A DNA stretch of 64,000 bases from Dolomedes plantarius (Eukaryota > Arthropoda > Arachnida > Araneae > Dolomedidae). Positions 46,111 through 58,166 of the stretch are shown piece after piece (within the stretch, counting starts at the first letter, position 1; each line of letters begins with the position of its first letter). The notes beneath the pieces were generated by a model. It saw only the letters and a program-made list of their open reading frames with translations. It did no database searches and was not told the DNA's origin. Where the stretch lies: NCBI GenBank assembly GCA_907164885.2, contig OU015500.1:47517146-47581145 (forward strand), given 5' to 3'. Both the position numbers and the translations under genes were made by a program.

Positions 46111-48520
46111 AAGCCATTTCAACGCTGTATTCTTCAACAGTAGTAAGTGCCTCCCGATAAATTCTAAAAATAATTACTTTGACCAAATAGTTTGCTTCTT
46201 ATTCCTCGTGTGTTAATATGAAGGGGAATATTATTCTGTTATTAATTACAATTTAAAAGAATTTTGAGCTTTGTCAAATAAATCTATGATAAAGGCTAAT
46301 ACTCTGTTTCCTTGCTTCTCCCAACACATGCACGCATCCATTGTTTTACGGTTATTTAATAACCAATAGAAATTGTTTGTTTTTTTATATCACAAGAAAA
46401 GTCATAATAATGCATATAAAACGCAAAAAGCTCCTTATATTCATATTTTCATGACCAAACAAAACAATTACTTTTTTTATTCACCTCTTTTACGAATAAA
46501 ATAAATAATCGGCGAATAAATTCCACCCAAAGATGTAACTTTGATGCCTTTTTATTTTATTTATGAACATTTCTATCTAAATATATAAACACAGACTCCT
46601 CTGATACCCTTTCCTCTTTCCTAACTTGGTATCCTCCGCTAAATATAGCAGATCTGCTTGACAGATAGTGTTATTAAGGGCCCCCCCCCCCCCCTACAAA
46701 TATCTGAGTGCATCTGCTGCTAAATGCGTTTCAAATCCGGCAAGCCACGTGTAATCTCAAATTACGAGTCACCATGGCAACAGCTCGCCGTTTAATGTTT
46801 TATTTTCGCCCAGCTTGTACGTTAAGGCTCGATTTCAGAAACTAACCTTTGTCCCATTATCATAATTACTAGGCAACCAGTATAATGACGAACATCAAGA
46901 ATTACGAAAAGGGTTGATGAGATGAATTCATATTCAGTACCTTGTTGGAAGAAATAACACATCCATGGAATGTTAAATTAACATTTTGTTGAATGGGTAT
47001 GAAATTTTTAAAATTATGAGTAGTAATAGTAAATGCGGTGTAGGAAAGAATACATGCTAGATGTCGCACGCTATTTTATCAGGAATTGGGTCAATGCTGA
47101 CTTAATTAAAGTAACCGTGCAGTTCACGTCTGTCAGTCTCTTAAACTGACAGACATGAACGCATCTTAGTGCGAATGAATGTATAGAAACTGAAACTGGA
47201 ATATCGTATGCCGCCTAAAGATTTACTATGTGACCTTGTACATTAATTTATTTTAACTTCAAAATGGACGTTTGCTTGTATGGAACATTTCTCTATTTTT
47301 AAGGCTAAATTCTGAAACGTTGTCGTATTTGGACTGAGTAGTTTTGTTTTTTAATTTAATTTAGTTTTATCTATAAATTCAAATCCAAGATCTTGGGCAG
47401 CTGTGAAAAATTGATAATTTTTATTTTCTGGTTTGGATAACTAAGCAAGATGCAACTAAGCAAGATGGCGAACAACGGATTGCTTCAGTATTTGTGATAT
47501 ATAAATGAAAACTGAATTTCCTTTTTGGCCTTTACGTTCGCTCATCAGTTGGTCTCACAGACTGTTAATCATCATATTAATTTATAGAGATTTTTCCTTA
47601 CAATATTGCAAACCGGATTGTCGTAACCCGATGTATAAGTGTCTCGTAAAGTTAATCATGAATGGAGTAGTGGCCTATATTTACATCTAGTTTAATATGA
47701 AATATTTACATTGATCACTATATACAGTCATTTCGTTCCGTAGAACCATCATACATAGATTAGAAGAAGCGGGCTCATCACAGTCTAATCGAGATCTCCG
47801 TCTCTCGATTCTCAGCGCTCTCTCCGTACGTCAATAAATCATCACAGTCCAGTCTATAATTGTCCTCGCATCGTGCTATCCCGTTTCTATTTCCCCTCCT
47901 TGGGAAAACTCTCGTGCGTTCTACCGCACCACGTGTAGTATTCTTCAAGTTTACCGGGTGTCACCTTTTCAAATTTTGTCGGCAGTCCCTTTTTCTGTGG
48001 TTAAGTATTCAGTCTTTTGTCCTCCGCGTCAGCTAGGTTCTCCCATTCTTACCTCGTCTCCCTTCCTGCGCGGTCTTTTGCTTAACTATTCTAAATGATG
48101 TGTCTATTTCACTTAGCAATGGTCATTTTAAAAGGCTCATTCAAACCTCGCCACCTGTGTGGGCTCCTTTGAATTTATTAATGATCTTGTTTATCAAACT
48201 TGACTTAGTCTCATCTGTCCTAATTAACAATGTCAGGTGCGAGTCTGACAAGTACGTTTTTATAATCACTGATCAACAATTCCCCCCCCCCCCTTCTTTC
48301 TTAAGAGCGGCGTGGGTGTTGGTGGTGTGTGTGTGTGTGGGGGGGGGGGAGGTTTCGTTTAAAATAGATTTTTAATAGCAATACACATATCACAAATTTT
48401 TTTCCTTCAAAAATCTATTAATTTTGAAGCTATAGCATTTATTTTAATCCGTAAAAAATTTAAAATTTTGAAGATTTTTTGTTTTCTTTTTAAACGTCTA
48501 CTTTCATAGGGGGGAGGGGG
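46111..48520. other. No gene seen in 2.4 kb
   Basis: Poly-C at 46681-46694 and 48282-48293, poly-G at 48339-48349. A 16-bp hairpin stem with one mismatch (GTTCACGTCTGTCAGT) lies at 47122-47160. No coding region supported. This stretch may hold the upstream part of the transcript carrying the snoRNA-like copies, but I see no direct evidence of it. Confidence 0.4.
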
Positions 48521-48570
48521 ATGTATGAACAGGGCGGTCTGAAGTTTGATGATTTGTTCTACTGATTGCA
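48521..48570 (+). ncRNA. C/D-box snoRNA-like, 5'-truncated copy
   Basis: Identical to the 49157 copy from ATGTATGAACAGGGCGG to CTACTGATTGCA, keeping the D' box CTGA, C' box TGATGAT and D box CTGA. The C box and the 5' half of the terminal stem are missing (a G-rich tract precedes). Probably a non-functional copy. Confidence 0.5.
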
Positions 48571-48626
48571 CATAATTGATATATAGGAATTTAAATTTTT
48601 CGTTGATTTTTCATATTAGAAATATT

Positions 48627-48696
48627 AAGCTGCAAGGTGATGATGTATGAACAGGGCGGTCTGAAGTCTGATGATTTGTTCTACTGATTGCAGCTT
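48627..48696 (+). ncRNA. C/D-box snoRNA candidate, copy 2
   Basis: A 70-nt unit with all C/D landmarks in order: a perfect 9-bp terminal stem (AAGCTGCAA with TTGCAGCTT), C box GTGATGA (48637-48643), 17-nt spacer, D' box CTGA (48661-48664), C' box TGATGAT (48669-48675), 8-nt spacer and D box CTGA (48684-48687). C/D snoRNAs guide 2'-O-methylation of rRNA or snRNA, with the guide just upstream of D' or D. Here the D' guide would be TATGAACAGGGCGGT; the D guide space is short. The similarity to the 49157 copy starts and stops at the terminal stem. Target not assigned. Such RNAs are usually intronic in animals, but no host exons are recognised. Confidence 0.72.
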
Positions 48697-49156
48697 TTAT
48701 CTTAATAATTCAAGAAATATTGGTAGGAAATAATAGAATGGAATAAACTGTATTAGTTTAGGTAATATTGCAATTGTATTAAGAGAGAAACTTTCTATGC
48801 AATCTACCTCTGTATATGTATTAAGTTTTAAATGCAAAAAAGGAATATGTATCACAATAGTAAAAATTTAACCATTATTTTGTATTGTGAAGTTTTGGGT
48901 TTTTTTTCCTTTCTTTTCCACCTGATAAATAAACCTTCTATTGCAGTATGAATATTGTTGATATTTTAGCATGTTGCTTTTTGTGTTTCCTCTAGGTTAT
49001 ATTTGTTTTCTTTTTGCTCCTATAGTGTGTATTTATTTGGAGTGTAACTGTACACTTCTTACTAAGAATTCATTCAATGCTTATTTCAGTAGACCAGAAA
49101 AAATTTAATTTGTTTTTAGAAAATTACTTTAGGTCATTGTTTACTGGTGATATTTC

Positions 49157-49222
49157 GCTGCAAGATGATTATGTATGAACAGGGCGGTCTGAAGTTTGAT
49201 GATTTGTTCTACTGATTGCAGC
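49157..49222 (+). ncRNA. C/D-box snoRNA candidate, copy 3
   Basis: Second full-length copy, about 530 bp downstream of the 48627 one. It has a 7-bp terminal stem (GCTGCAA with TTGCAGC), C box ATGATTA (one mismatch to RTGATGA), D' box CTGA (49189-49192), C' box TGATGAT (49197-49203) and D box CTGA (49212-49215). The proposed guide upstream of D' is identical to copy 2, which suggests that segment is conserved. The imperfect C box leaves open that this copy is less active or dead. Confidence 0.62.
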
Positions 49223-51171
49223 TGGTCTAGAACTGAACTTGAAACAATTGAGTGGACTAAAAAAATTTATTATTATAAACAAATAAGTTGGGTAAAGAAA
49301 CAAGATTCTGATTATGTATCTCAAGTACTACTTCATTTAAAGGTGTCACTAAATGACTCACTCCAAGGATTAGTCTTAATTTGTTTTCCTTGTAAGCTGC
49401 ATTATCATACTTAGAAATTGCTGAAAATGATGAAATTGTTTGACACCTCTTATATGATCCCATTATGATAAAATTTTTAGAAATATCTGAATTAGCAATC
49501 TTTTAATGGAGGAAAAAACATTCTCTAGTAAGTGATTAGTAACACCAGCGTTGATAGGTGAAATGAATGTGTCCATTCGTCATATTGACATTACTTTTTA
49601 TTCAGACGTTCGTTCAACGCTGTTTACACATCATGTTGAAACTGCTGTATCTAAGCATATAAAACTTTTAAAACTTTTTCTTTTCCGTGTTTAAAGTTCT
49701 ACGTGGTTGTATGGTAAGATATTGGTTCCTTGCGAATACTTTATAATTTTTAAAACCTTCCCATCTCTGTCTTTTAAAAGAGAAAAAGTTTCCATTTCAA
49801 ACTCTAAATTATCTACTTTTGAATGAAAAGTTTAAATGTAAAAATGTTTGCCGTTTTTTCAAAAAAGAAGAAAAGTTCGATGTGTCTTCTGTGGTATTTT
49901 TATCTCTAAAAAAATGGATCCAAGTTTTAGAGGACAATTTTTAAAGGCTTTTCGAAAATCTGCTCGAAACTTTACCCCCCTAGGCTCAAACGGGATTTAG
50001 CAAAGTGTACCTTAAGAGTCTCTACGAATTTCTCCCCACATCTGAGATGTAAGTCCACAGTATAAGGCATTCTAATCTCATACCAAATAAAGTTTTCTGG
50101 GAGACAAATAAACTGTTTTTTTCTCTTTTTTCGATGACGTTTGGCCGTCTGTGGGCTCTTCTAACTCTCCTAATAGTTCCTCGCTCGGCTGGTCATCAGG
50201 CGTGCTTCCTTATGATTTCTTTTCTCGAATGCTGGCCCACGCACGACTTCGAGGGGTAATAGCCACTTGGGTTGAAATCCCCGGTGCAGCGAAAATTCGT
50301 TGCATCGCGTCACGCTTTGTCCGTCCTGTTTCTAATGCATTGCTTTGGGTTCTCGTCTTTTGCCTGGAATACTAATTCGAAAGCAGAAGATGGATATCTA
50401 TCACTTATTCAGAGTTCTTGACCCCCCTCGACTCGGTCATGGTTAGGGTCAATTCTCGTATCTTCCGTTTGATTTCATCGCAATTCAGTGGCCACAGCTG
50501 CGGTTATAGAAAGAGCAAACCTCACGTGCACCACCTTATTGTGCGTTGAATGCTGGTTGATGTTTGTTTATGCTGTTGTTTCAAGGTCGATGTACAAATT
50601 TACTGTGTGGATCGTAGATGAGATAATGCAACGGGATGTTCAAGATGTCGCAAGGAAATTCGTTTTGTCGGAAATTATAAGCAAAGTGAAAGTTTCGATA
50701 TTTAAGAAAGACTTGAGGCGTGCATCAATTGACCACGCATACCGTCCATTAGGAAGTGTCCTCTCTGTATTTTTCGAATACCAGATCGGCAAACTTACAT
50801 TTCTGATTCCCCTCTTTTGCATTTGGATATGGATCTCTAAATGCAATGCGCGTGTTTTTCAAAAATCTTTTAATTTTTATTTAATACTTTCTATGCTCTG
50901 TGCAAAATTAACTAGCTATAAATTTAATTTTTTTTAAATGTGCATTTTATTTAAATGTCTGCCTTAAAATGCTGAAAACTGAACCCAAAAATATACATTT
51001 GTTAATGTGGCATCAGAAAAATTACCCATAACTTAACATTGATATTGAAGATATGCGATCAGCTGATGAAACCCTTAAGTTCAGAACAAGGAATTCGACA
51101 ATGGACATGCTCTAGTTTGGAGAGATTAAAAAGCTGGGAACCGTTGAGCAACCACACCTTTTGCGGGAAAG
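49223..51171. other. No gene identified
   Basis: Includes a 149-residue open frame (50488-50937), the longest unexplained frame outside low-complexity DNA, with hydrophobic stretches but no domain I recognise. I leave it uncalled. Confidence 0.35.
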
Positions 51172-51296
51172 CCCCCCCCCCCCCCCCCTCCTGGACTGTA
51201 GTTTGAAAATGAATTAGGTTGAATATTTGGGCTGTGGCTTGATAAAGTTAGGAATTTAAACAGCCCCCCGCCCCGAGTTTGGGGGGGGGGGGGGGG
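51172..51296. repeat. Poly-C (17) and poly-G (16) pair
   Basis: 51172-51188 is all C and 51281-51296 is all G, about 90 bp apart and mutually complementary. Confidence 0.9.
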
Positions 51297-51356
51297 CCCA
51301 CCAAACTCCGCTACTTGCATGGGCCTCTAATTCGAGCACATATTCTTTTGCAAGTA

Positions 51357-51816
51357 AAGTAAAAGCGCGTTTATCCGGACTTACTGGATAAACGCGCTAA
51401 CCATAGGCAATCCGCTAAATCCGGGTAATATGGGTAATAAGCAAAACAAAATCCTTAACTAAGCAAACTTACCGTTTATTACGATAAAAAACAAAGTTTT
51501 GTACCAAAATTACTTAGTATTGTTTACAAGACATTAAAAAATATAAAAATAACTTTTCACATCATTTCTTAACAAAGAATTTGTAAGTCTAGTAAAGCTT
51601 TCTTAAACTTTAAATAGCATTTTACTCCAATAATTAATTCTACAATCTATGCAGGAACTGTACATTGAATCAAACTAAAAAGAGAATATTTGGCGTACTT
51701 GTAGTTACGTTATTGCTATCATAGTTAAAAATTATTTTCTTATGTGAACATTAAATAAAAATGTCTACAAATCTGATCCGAATTATTCGGTGATCCGGAT
51801 AAACGAGATTTTACTG
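51357..51816. mobile_element. Tigger/pogo-like MITE
   Basis: Left end AAGTAAAAGCGCGTTTATCC and inverted right end CAGTAAAATCTCGTTTATCC, with TA on both sides. A hairpin with a 13-bp stem (AGCGCGTTTATCC) lies at the left end. No coding capacity. Confidence 0.75.
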
Positions 51817-51818
51817 TA

Positions 51819-54125
51819 CTCAGAACCTTAGCGCTGAAAAAACTCTTAACGCAGTTTAGGTTAAGCGTAGTGCAGAAAAAAAGTTTAACGCAGTTTAAAT
51901 TGAGAATTTATCATCCATTCAAAGGGGGTTTAACAGTATATTTACATTAAATTACCGTACTAACAAATAAAAAAGTTTCGCTTATATTATTATTGCATTA
52001 TCCAGGGCTTAATATGAATAAATATGTTTATTTTCTAATGATAATTAGAATTATATCTCTATAATAATAATATTAAAGTTACTACATATACACATTATGG
52101 ATCAAATGTGGAAAGATATTGAGATAAAATCTTAGCTGTTAAACTTGTACTTTACTGAAATTCTACTCGCTAGACAAAGGGTGACTGGAGTCATATTTGT
52201 GAGATAAGCGAGCAAATACACCGATTCCTGCGTGTAAACAAACTGAGCAAATTAGCAGTTTATCCCGGAGGCAGTTCTTAGCCCAGGGTATTCGGACTAA
52301 TTAAATGAGTAATTGAAAGTCGGGTAATCTGTGTTATTTCTCCCCTCCGCAGTGAATTTATAAATTAGTAGCGCATAACAAAGTAACGGTAAATTCGAAG
52401 ACTATATAAGGGTATATAAAATCATTGCGTAGAATAAAAGGTTTGAGTGTGAGTTAAATAAATCGCTAAACCTCAATTTTAGCATTTAAGTTTTTTTTTT
52501 AAAATTAAAATTTCTTCTCTTAGACTTAAATAAGAACAAATCTGTGACGTTATTCTATCGTCAAAAACTGTAGACAGCTTTTAAAAATGAGAAATTAAAA
52601 AAAGAATTTGCGGCTGTCATATTCATGGCTTTAGCCTATGATTTACTGATCGTTCATGAAAACAACGTCATAACATGAAAAGATTAATTTCACATCGAAT
52701 ATTGTGCACTTACATTTATTCGAGAGCTTGTATGAACAACAGGCTGAAACTGACCCTCTTGCGTCTTTTCGAAATCTCTTGCAGCTTTTTCTTAGCTATT
52801 TAAGAATTTTGGTGGGACTGAAATCTTGGCTTTATGTGCTGCGCGAATAAGTGCGCTATGCCTCTGCGCTTCAATGTTACATCTGGCGGATTTACCAGAA
52901 AAGTAAAAAATAAGGTAAAAGAAAGGTATTTGGAACTATCAAAATATTTATTTATCTTTTATCTTTGAAAGAAATCACAGAAACCTGCTCTGTGTAGTAA
53001 AAGAAGTTCATTACATTGTTGTGGCATAGCACCATTTTTTTTTGTGTGTGTGTGCGTGGGGGGGGGGGGGGGTCCTGGTGAAGATAACTGACTGCTACTC
53101 TCTTTGAATCAGTCCTGGGGGCGATTCCTGCATATGTAAGGGAAAGAAAATAGACTGAGTACAGGAGCGTTCAATTTATTTGTGGGAAGGCCCTCTTGAG
53201 AATTTTAGTGGTTGTGGGGAAGCTAACCTTTTGTATTGCTGTCACTAGAGAACAAAAAGTTCAGCAGTTTCTATGAAAATTTTTCTCCTCATGTGTAGAT
53301 CTGAAATTAAACCAGTATTTTTGTTGCATGCACATTGTTTGGCTGCGGAAGTAACTACATGTTTGGTGGTTGATTGAGTTGTAGATGGAGCATATCTTAG
53401 TGTTACATTATTGTTATTAGCTAGAAAGAATCTATCATGCTTGCGTCTAGAATGCTAATCAATATATATATATATATATATATATATCAAGAAATTAGTG
53501 GGAAATGAATAATTAAATTAAATTTAAAGGGAGCTTCGGGATTAATTTATTTATTGGCGCCGAACGCCACTATTTCACTGAGCATAGGACGCGCGAAATA
53601 GGAGGGAAATTCCCCGTTTCATTATATAACCTTGACTCGCGTCTGTGGTCGAGCGAACGAATCTATTTTTAGAGCAGGCACGGGCTGCGAGGAGTGAAAC
53701 TATTACATAATATGGAAGCGTCTCGAATATTCTATAGACATCACAAGGCATGCGCGAAAGTTTTGCGCCTAATTTTTAACAAAGGGGTTTAGCAGAGCGT
53801 CTTTGGATTTCGATTTGAGCGGAGCTCGCGTGTCACGAGATGAGAGATCGGAACAATGGTCGGATTGAATTGGGTTAATTAATAATAATTTAAATAAAGG
53901 ATTTAGATGTAACTAATTGTCTTTAATTCCACAGGCCTACGATTGTACTGACTGCATAGATTTAGAATAAATATTAAGAGGGGAACGAATTAAGAGGGAG
54001 TACGAGAATTAAAGCTCGAGATATATACACTCAGTGGAATCTCGATCGATCGTTTTCGAATCATCGTTTTCCCGTATGTGTTGTTTTTTACCCCCAGTTC
54101 CGACGATCATATAGCTTTGTTATGT
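51819..54125. other. No gene seen; microsatellites
   Basis: Poly-G at 53058-53072 and (TA)n at 53462-53487. A TGGCGCCGAACGCCA stretch at 53555 superficially resembles a retroviral primer binding site, but no LTR pair or gag/pol coding is visible. Confidence 0.4.
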
Positions 54126-54136
54126 TCCCGCATCTA

Positions 54137-54200
54137 TGCAGTGGGTGGGTGGCCGCAGTGGGTGGGTGGGTGGGTGGTTTGGGGGGAGGGGTTGCTTAAT
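54137..54200 (+). repeat. G-rich (GGGT)n tract
   Basis: Repeated GTGGGTGGGTGG units followed by GGGGGGAGGGG. It has the spacing of a G-quadruplex. The 160-residue open frame starting at 54078 reads through it and is not convincing. Confidence 0.7.
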
Positions 54201-55099
54201 TTGAGAGTAAAGCAACTGTACCTACTTCTTGCAAAATTGCTCGCTGTTGCGAAATTTCTCTGTTATCCATATCATGTAAGGCGTATTTATCCTTCCCTAT
54301 TGTTGAAAATCCCTTTCAGATATTGCTGTCTATTGTCAGTGCTTAGCAAATTTGGTCCCTCTTGTTTTATACATGACATTATTTTGGTATTAGTCCTCGT
54401 TGGTAAGACAGTTCTTTGCTACCTCTTCTGCTTAGGCATTTGCATACTGCTATTGGAACATTCTCATATCATTTGGATAGATAAGGCATCATTATACCTG
54501 TTTGCTCTCACTTACATTCGCTCTAAGAGATGGCGCGCCAGGCGCATTTCACGTGATTGACTTTATTATTATTATTTTATTTTATTTATTTTTTGGTGGT
54601 TGAGGCTTGCTCGGTAAAGTGAGTTGAAACATTAAATAATCTTACAGTAGCTCCGCATTAAATAATCTTGTTAATTTGTCTCTTTAATTGTCAACGCCTT
54701 ACTCACAATGTACGTTCACTTTCGTCGTACTCAATATCTTTCTTCCTTATCGCAAAATTACATCACTTTTGTTTAAGATATTTGCTTCTCGCATTATTGT
54801 TGCAAAACTTCTATTTCACAAATAGCGTCAATTCTACAAATCCTTCTTCATAACCCTAAAAGCATTTGTGACAGATTATTCAATATGCTGTTCAAATGTA
54901 TCTCAGATAGTATAGTTTTGACGCTTTTGAATATCGAAAAGGAAACTGGAATAATTCGTCAGCAACGCAGCTGAAAGCAAGGGAAGAAAAAACAAAAGCA
55001 AAACTCAAACGTTAACAGAGTTTAGCATTAATATTTATCGTCTCTGCTTTGAAATTCCACCCTCATACTCTACGGAAAAGGTATTTCCTTCTCGTAAAT
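54201..55099. other. No gene seen
   Basis: No supported feature. Confidence 0.45.
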
Positions 55100-55145
55100 C
55101 CTCGCAAAACATCTCCCGCATTTCACCTGGAGATGTTTTGCGAGG
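55100..55145. repeat. Perfect 17-bp-stem hairpin
   Basis: CCTCGCAAAACATCTCC, a 12-nt loop, then the exact complement. The stem can extend a few pairs on the outside with a 1-nt bulge. Confidence 0.9.
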
Positions 55146-56235
55146 CATTTTGTATTTATCGTCACAAATTCAAATCAAGCACGGTCGAGCGTACGATTTG
55201 GTATTTCAATGAAGCTGTGATTTCTGTATCATGTCCCTTATTTGTATAGCCCTTTGAAGTGCCTCTATTCAGCCTATTCGCACGCCCTTTACCCATCCCG
55301 CCAACAGATGCTCAACCAGCCGTGCACTTAGCAGAAAATGATAGGCATTAGTGGTTAATTTTGCGTGCAGTATTCCAGGCAGTGAGAGTTGAAGGGGTGT
55401 TTTCGCTTTTGTGTTGACGATTGTGTACGTTTTTCTTTTACAGTGACTTCCTTTGGAGTTTTAAGAGGGGTTTTGCGTTCGTTTCTAATGAAGACGATTT
55501 AAAGTGACGCGAAAGCGTGGCAGAAAAATAAGAAAGAAAAATGTGGAACACTTTGTATTAGTCCTTTGTGAATTCCGAGCGCTTGGAGAAAAATGCAACC
55601 GTGGATTAACTTTTTAAGAGTAAAATAAACTGAATGGAATTGACATTTCATGAATTTTTGGTCAGTACTAATCAAGTGGTCAGTAAGTGGTTAGGGTGTA
55701 GTAATTTGCAATAAAAACCAATGCCATAAAGTGCTTTTCACAAGCTATGCATTTCCTTGCTGATTATAACAAGTGGAAAATAAAAGTATTCACTGAATAA
55801 GTATTTCTAATTTTGATTTTACGCCAGTGATCTATGACATGGTTTTGCATATCGATCGTGTTTGTTATCAGAACGTAATCGTTTAGGATGTCATGGCAAC
55901 AACAATTTAATAAACGTTGTTTATCTTACTGGACTTTAGACAACAATTTGAAAGAGTCGCTTTATTTATTTTGAAAACCGTTAAAAATGCTTTTTATTTT
56001 AAGTTCATCGTGTTTTGCTGTCTTAAAAAGGTTTGAAAATTTATTTATTGAAGGAAAATTGTATTATCACTACCTCCGTGTTTTGCTGAAAGGTTTACAT
56101 CAGAGAATTGAATGCGGCTGGGGAATGTAACTTCAAAAAGAAACTTGAGCTAATCGATGCTAAATTTTTTTTAAAAATCTCTCTTTGTTATACTTGATTC
56201 AATTTTGGCTAACTTTATCTTGATAGGTACGTTTT
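55146..56235. other. No gene seen
   Basis: AT-rich, nothing recognisable. Confidence 0.5.
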
Positions 56236-56427
56236 GTTTGGAGCAATGGTGTGCAAACTTTCTTTCGACCGCGACCCCCTTTCTTTAAATAAATAAAAAA
56301 AAAAATTCTCGACCCCAATGAAAATATTTTGATAGTAGCAAATAAAAATTAAAAATAAAAATAGGAAAATGTTACCAAAAGAAATAAGCAAATTTTGACA
56401 AACTATTTCAAAAATCGTTGAACTGTA

Positions 56428-56462
56428 GATTTTATGTGTGTGTATGTATGTATGTATGTATG

Positions 56463-56543
<81 letters not shown>
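56428..56543. repeat. (GTAT)n(TA)n microsatellite
   Basis: GTAT units followed by about 37 TA units. Confidence 0.95.
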
Positions 56544-56548
<5 letters not shown>

Positions 56549-56641
56549 GCACTTAACAAGATAACAATATAAAATATCTTGGTCTACACTTATATTTGCT
56601 AAATCTCGCGTGATTGATACTTCATTTTTAAAAATTAAGGG

Positions 56642-56960
56642 TTGGAGGTAGTCTTGTGGTAGCGTGCTGGCTTTCGGTGCCGAAGGTGCTCAGATCGAAT
56701 CTCAATTGCGCCATTTAATAACTCCGTGTCTAGGCCGGATATGGGCACGTCAAATCCGTAGACCGGAAAGTCCTTTAAAGTCAGTGGATGGGGAAGGGGC
56801 GATCCCCTAGATGTTTTCCCTGGGGGATGCTCGGTCAAAATTGAGGTGGCAACTAGCTATGACTTCGACCCTTGTGGTGCTATATAAACTGGAGCCGCAC
56901 ACTTCAGCCCAAAGCCTATATGGACTGGTCTGGAACTTCCAGCCAGGGGGTATTAAAAAT
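56642..56960 (+). mobile_element. tRNA-derived SINE, family B
   Basis: Head GGAGGTAGTCTTGTGGTAGC (A-box-like) and CAGATCGAATCTC (B-box-like), matching the head of the 9848-10070 SINE. A body of about 240 bp follows, ending in an A-rich tail near 56950-56975. It lies inside the hAT element 56244-57451. No clear target duplication. Confidence 0.75.
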
Positions 56961-57520
56961 ACAAAAAATAATAATTTTGCATTTCATTTAGATAAATGAA
57001 GGATCATTAAAATAGAAAAAAGAGCAGGATTTCAAAATTATAAGCTTCCTGTTAAAACAGTGAAAATTATAAACTTCATTTAATTTTTCAAACTAAAATA
57101 GAAAAATAATGAGAAGAGGTGAGCCCGGAGTGCTATTCTCATATATTGTCTTCCGGGTTAAATCTTAATAGTTGTTTGGTTTTTATAGCTATTCATTTTG
57201 AAAACTCAGTCTCACACAAATAAGTAGAAGCGAATGGAAGCCTTGCAAGGTTGTTTGATACCTTATTTAACATTATCATATATAAATTTTTAACACATAA
57301 AAAACATTAAAAATATGAATTTATAGAAGATTTAAAGCATATCTTTATTTAAATAATGCAGTGTGATATAAATTGACATCAAAGTGTCCGCGACCCCTCC
57401 CATTATTCACGACGTCTCGGTGTGTCTCGACCCACAGTTTGCGCACCTCTGGTTTATAGTATAATTTTCAAGGCTGCCATTAATGTATTGTATTAATTGA
57501 ATTAGGTGTATTGTTAAGTA

Positions 57521-58166
57521 CAATGCATCTAATTAAATTTTTGCACGATAGGTACGGCCCTGAAGGATACGTGTAAAAAAAAAAAAAAATTCGTGTAAAA
57601 AAAAGGCGTATCTATGGAAGAAAAGAAGATTGATTCCGGATCTAAAAGATCAGAGAAAATAATTTTAAAAAACTATATGAAAATATTTGTTTTAAGCTTA
57701 TTACTTTATTCTAACAAAATACACATGTAATAACATGTAATGAAAATGAAAAAAAATCATGAACAAAAAAAAATTGTTTTACACAAAGTTTTTTTATTCA
57801 TTTCACTTTCTGACGATAAACGGCGCATACGTTTACGCACGACTGGAATAACATTTCGCAGATATAAATATATGTAAATAAGTTGTATGTGATAAAATAA
57901 AAGAAGAAAATGTTTTTGCGGACTGAAATCTTGAATCAAAACAGAACTGGATTACTATAGCCAAAAATAATACGCCACAAGTAAAATTTTGTTTCCTTAG
58001 AATTTAGGTAAACTAATTAAATAAATAAAATAAAAATAAAAAATTGAGAAATTGGGCCGCTCGAGTTAAATCAAATCGACTCGTGTAAAAAGAGAATGAA
58101 AACATATTTTGAATTCGTGTTAAATCAATCGTGTAAAAAAAGTTCGTGCAAAAACAGAATTAGGTG
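57521..58166. mobile_element. Tigger/pogo-like MITE
   Basis: Both ends carry TAATT(N)TTTTTGCACGA-type inverted repeats with TA outside. TCGTGTAAAA motifs recur near both ends (57572, 57590, 58080, 58128). The AT-rich interior has no recognisable transposase. Its right end plus 10 bp of flank recurs at 59413-59443. Confidence 0.6.

Larger units (their letters stand above)
56244..57451. mobile_element. hAT element, non-autonomous
   Basis: Ends CAATGGTGTGCAAACT and, inverted, CAGAGGTGCGCAAACT. The flanking 8 bp are GTTTGGAG and GTTTATAG (6 of 8 match). GCGACCCC motifs lie near both ends. It contains a long (TA)n microsatellite and a tRNA-derived SINE. No transposase recognised. Confidence 0.72.

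Noticed and set aside
50488..50937. 149-residue + strand open frame
   Set aside because: Longest unexplained frame, but no domain, no repeat of a known family, no codon pattern or splice context I can defend.
51172..51296. Poly-C/poly-G pair as terminal repeats of an element
   Set aside because: Homopolymers only; no target duplication or shared sequence outside the runs.
53555..53569. TGGCGCCGAACGCCA resembling a retroviral tRNA primer binding site
   Set aside because: No flanking LTR, no polypurine tract and no gag/pol similarity; a self-complementary 15-mer by chance is adequate.
54078..54560. 160-residue + strand open frame
   Set aside because: Reads through a (GGGT)n tract and has no recognisable domain; chance frame more likely.
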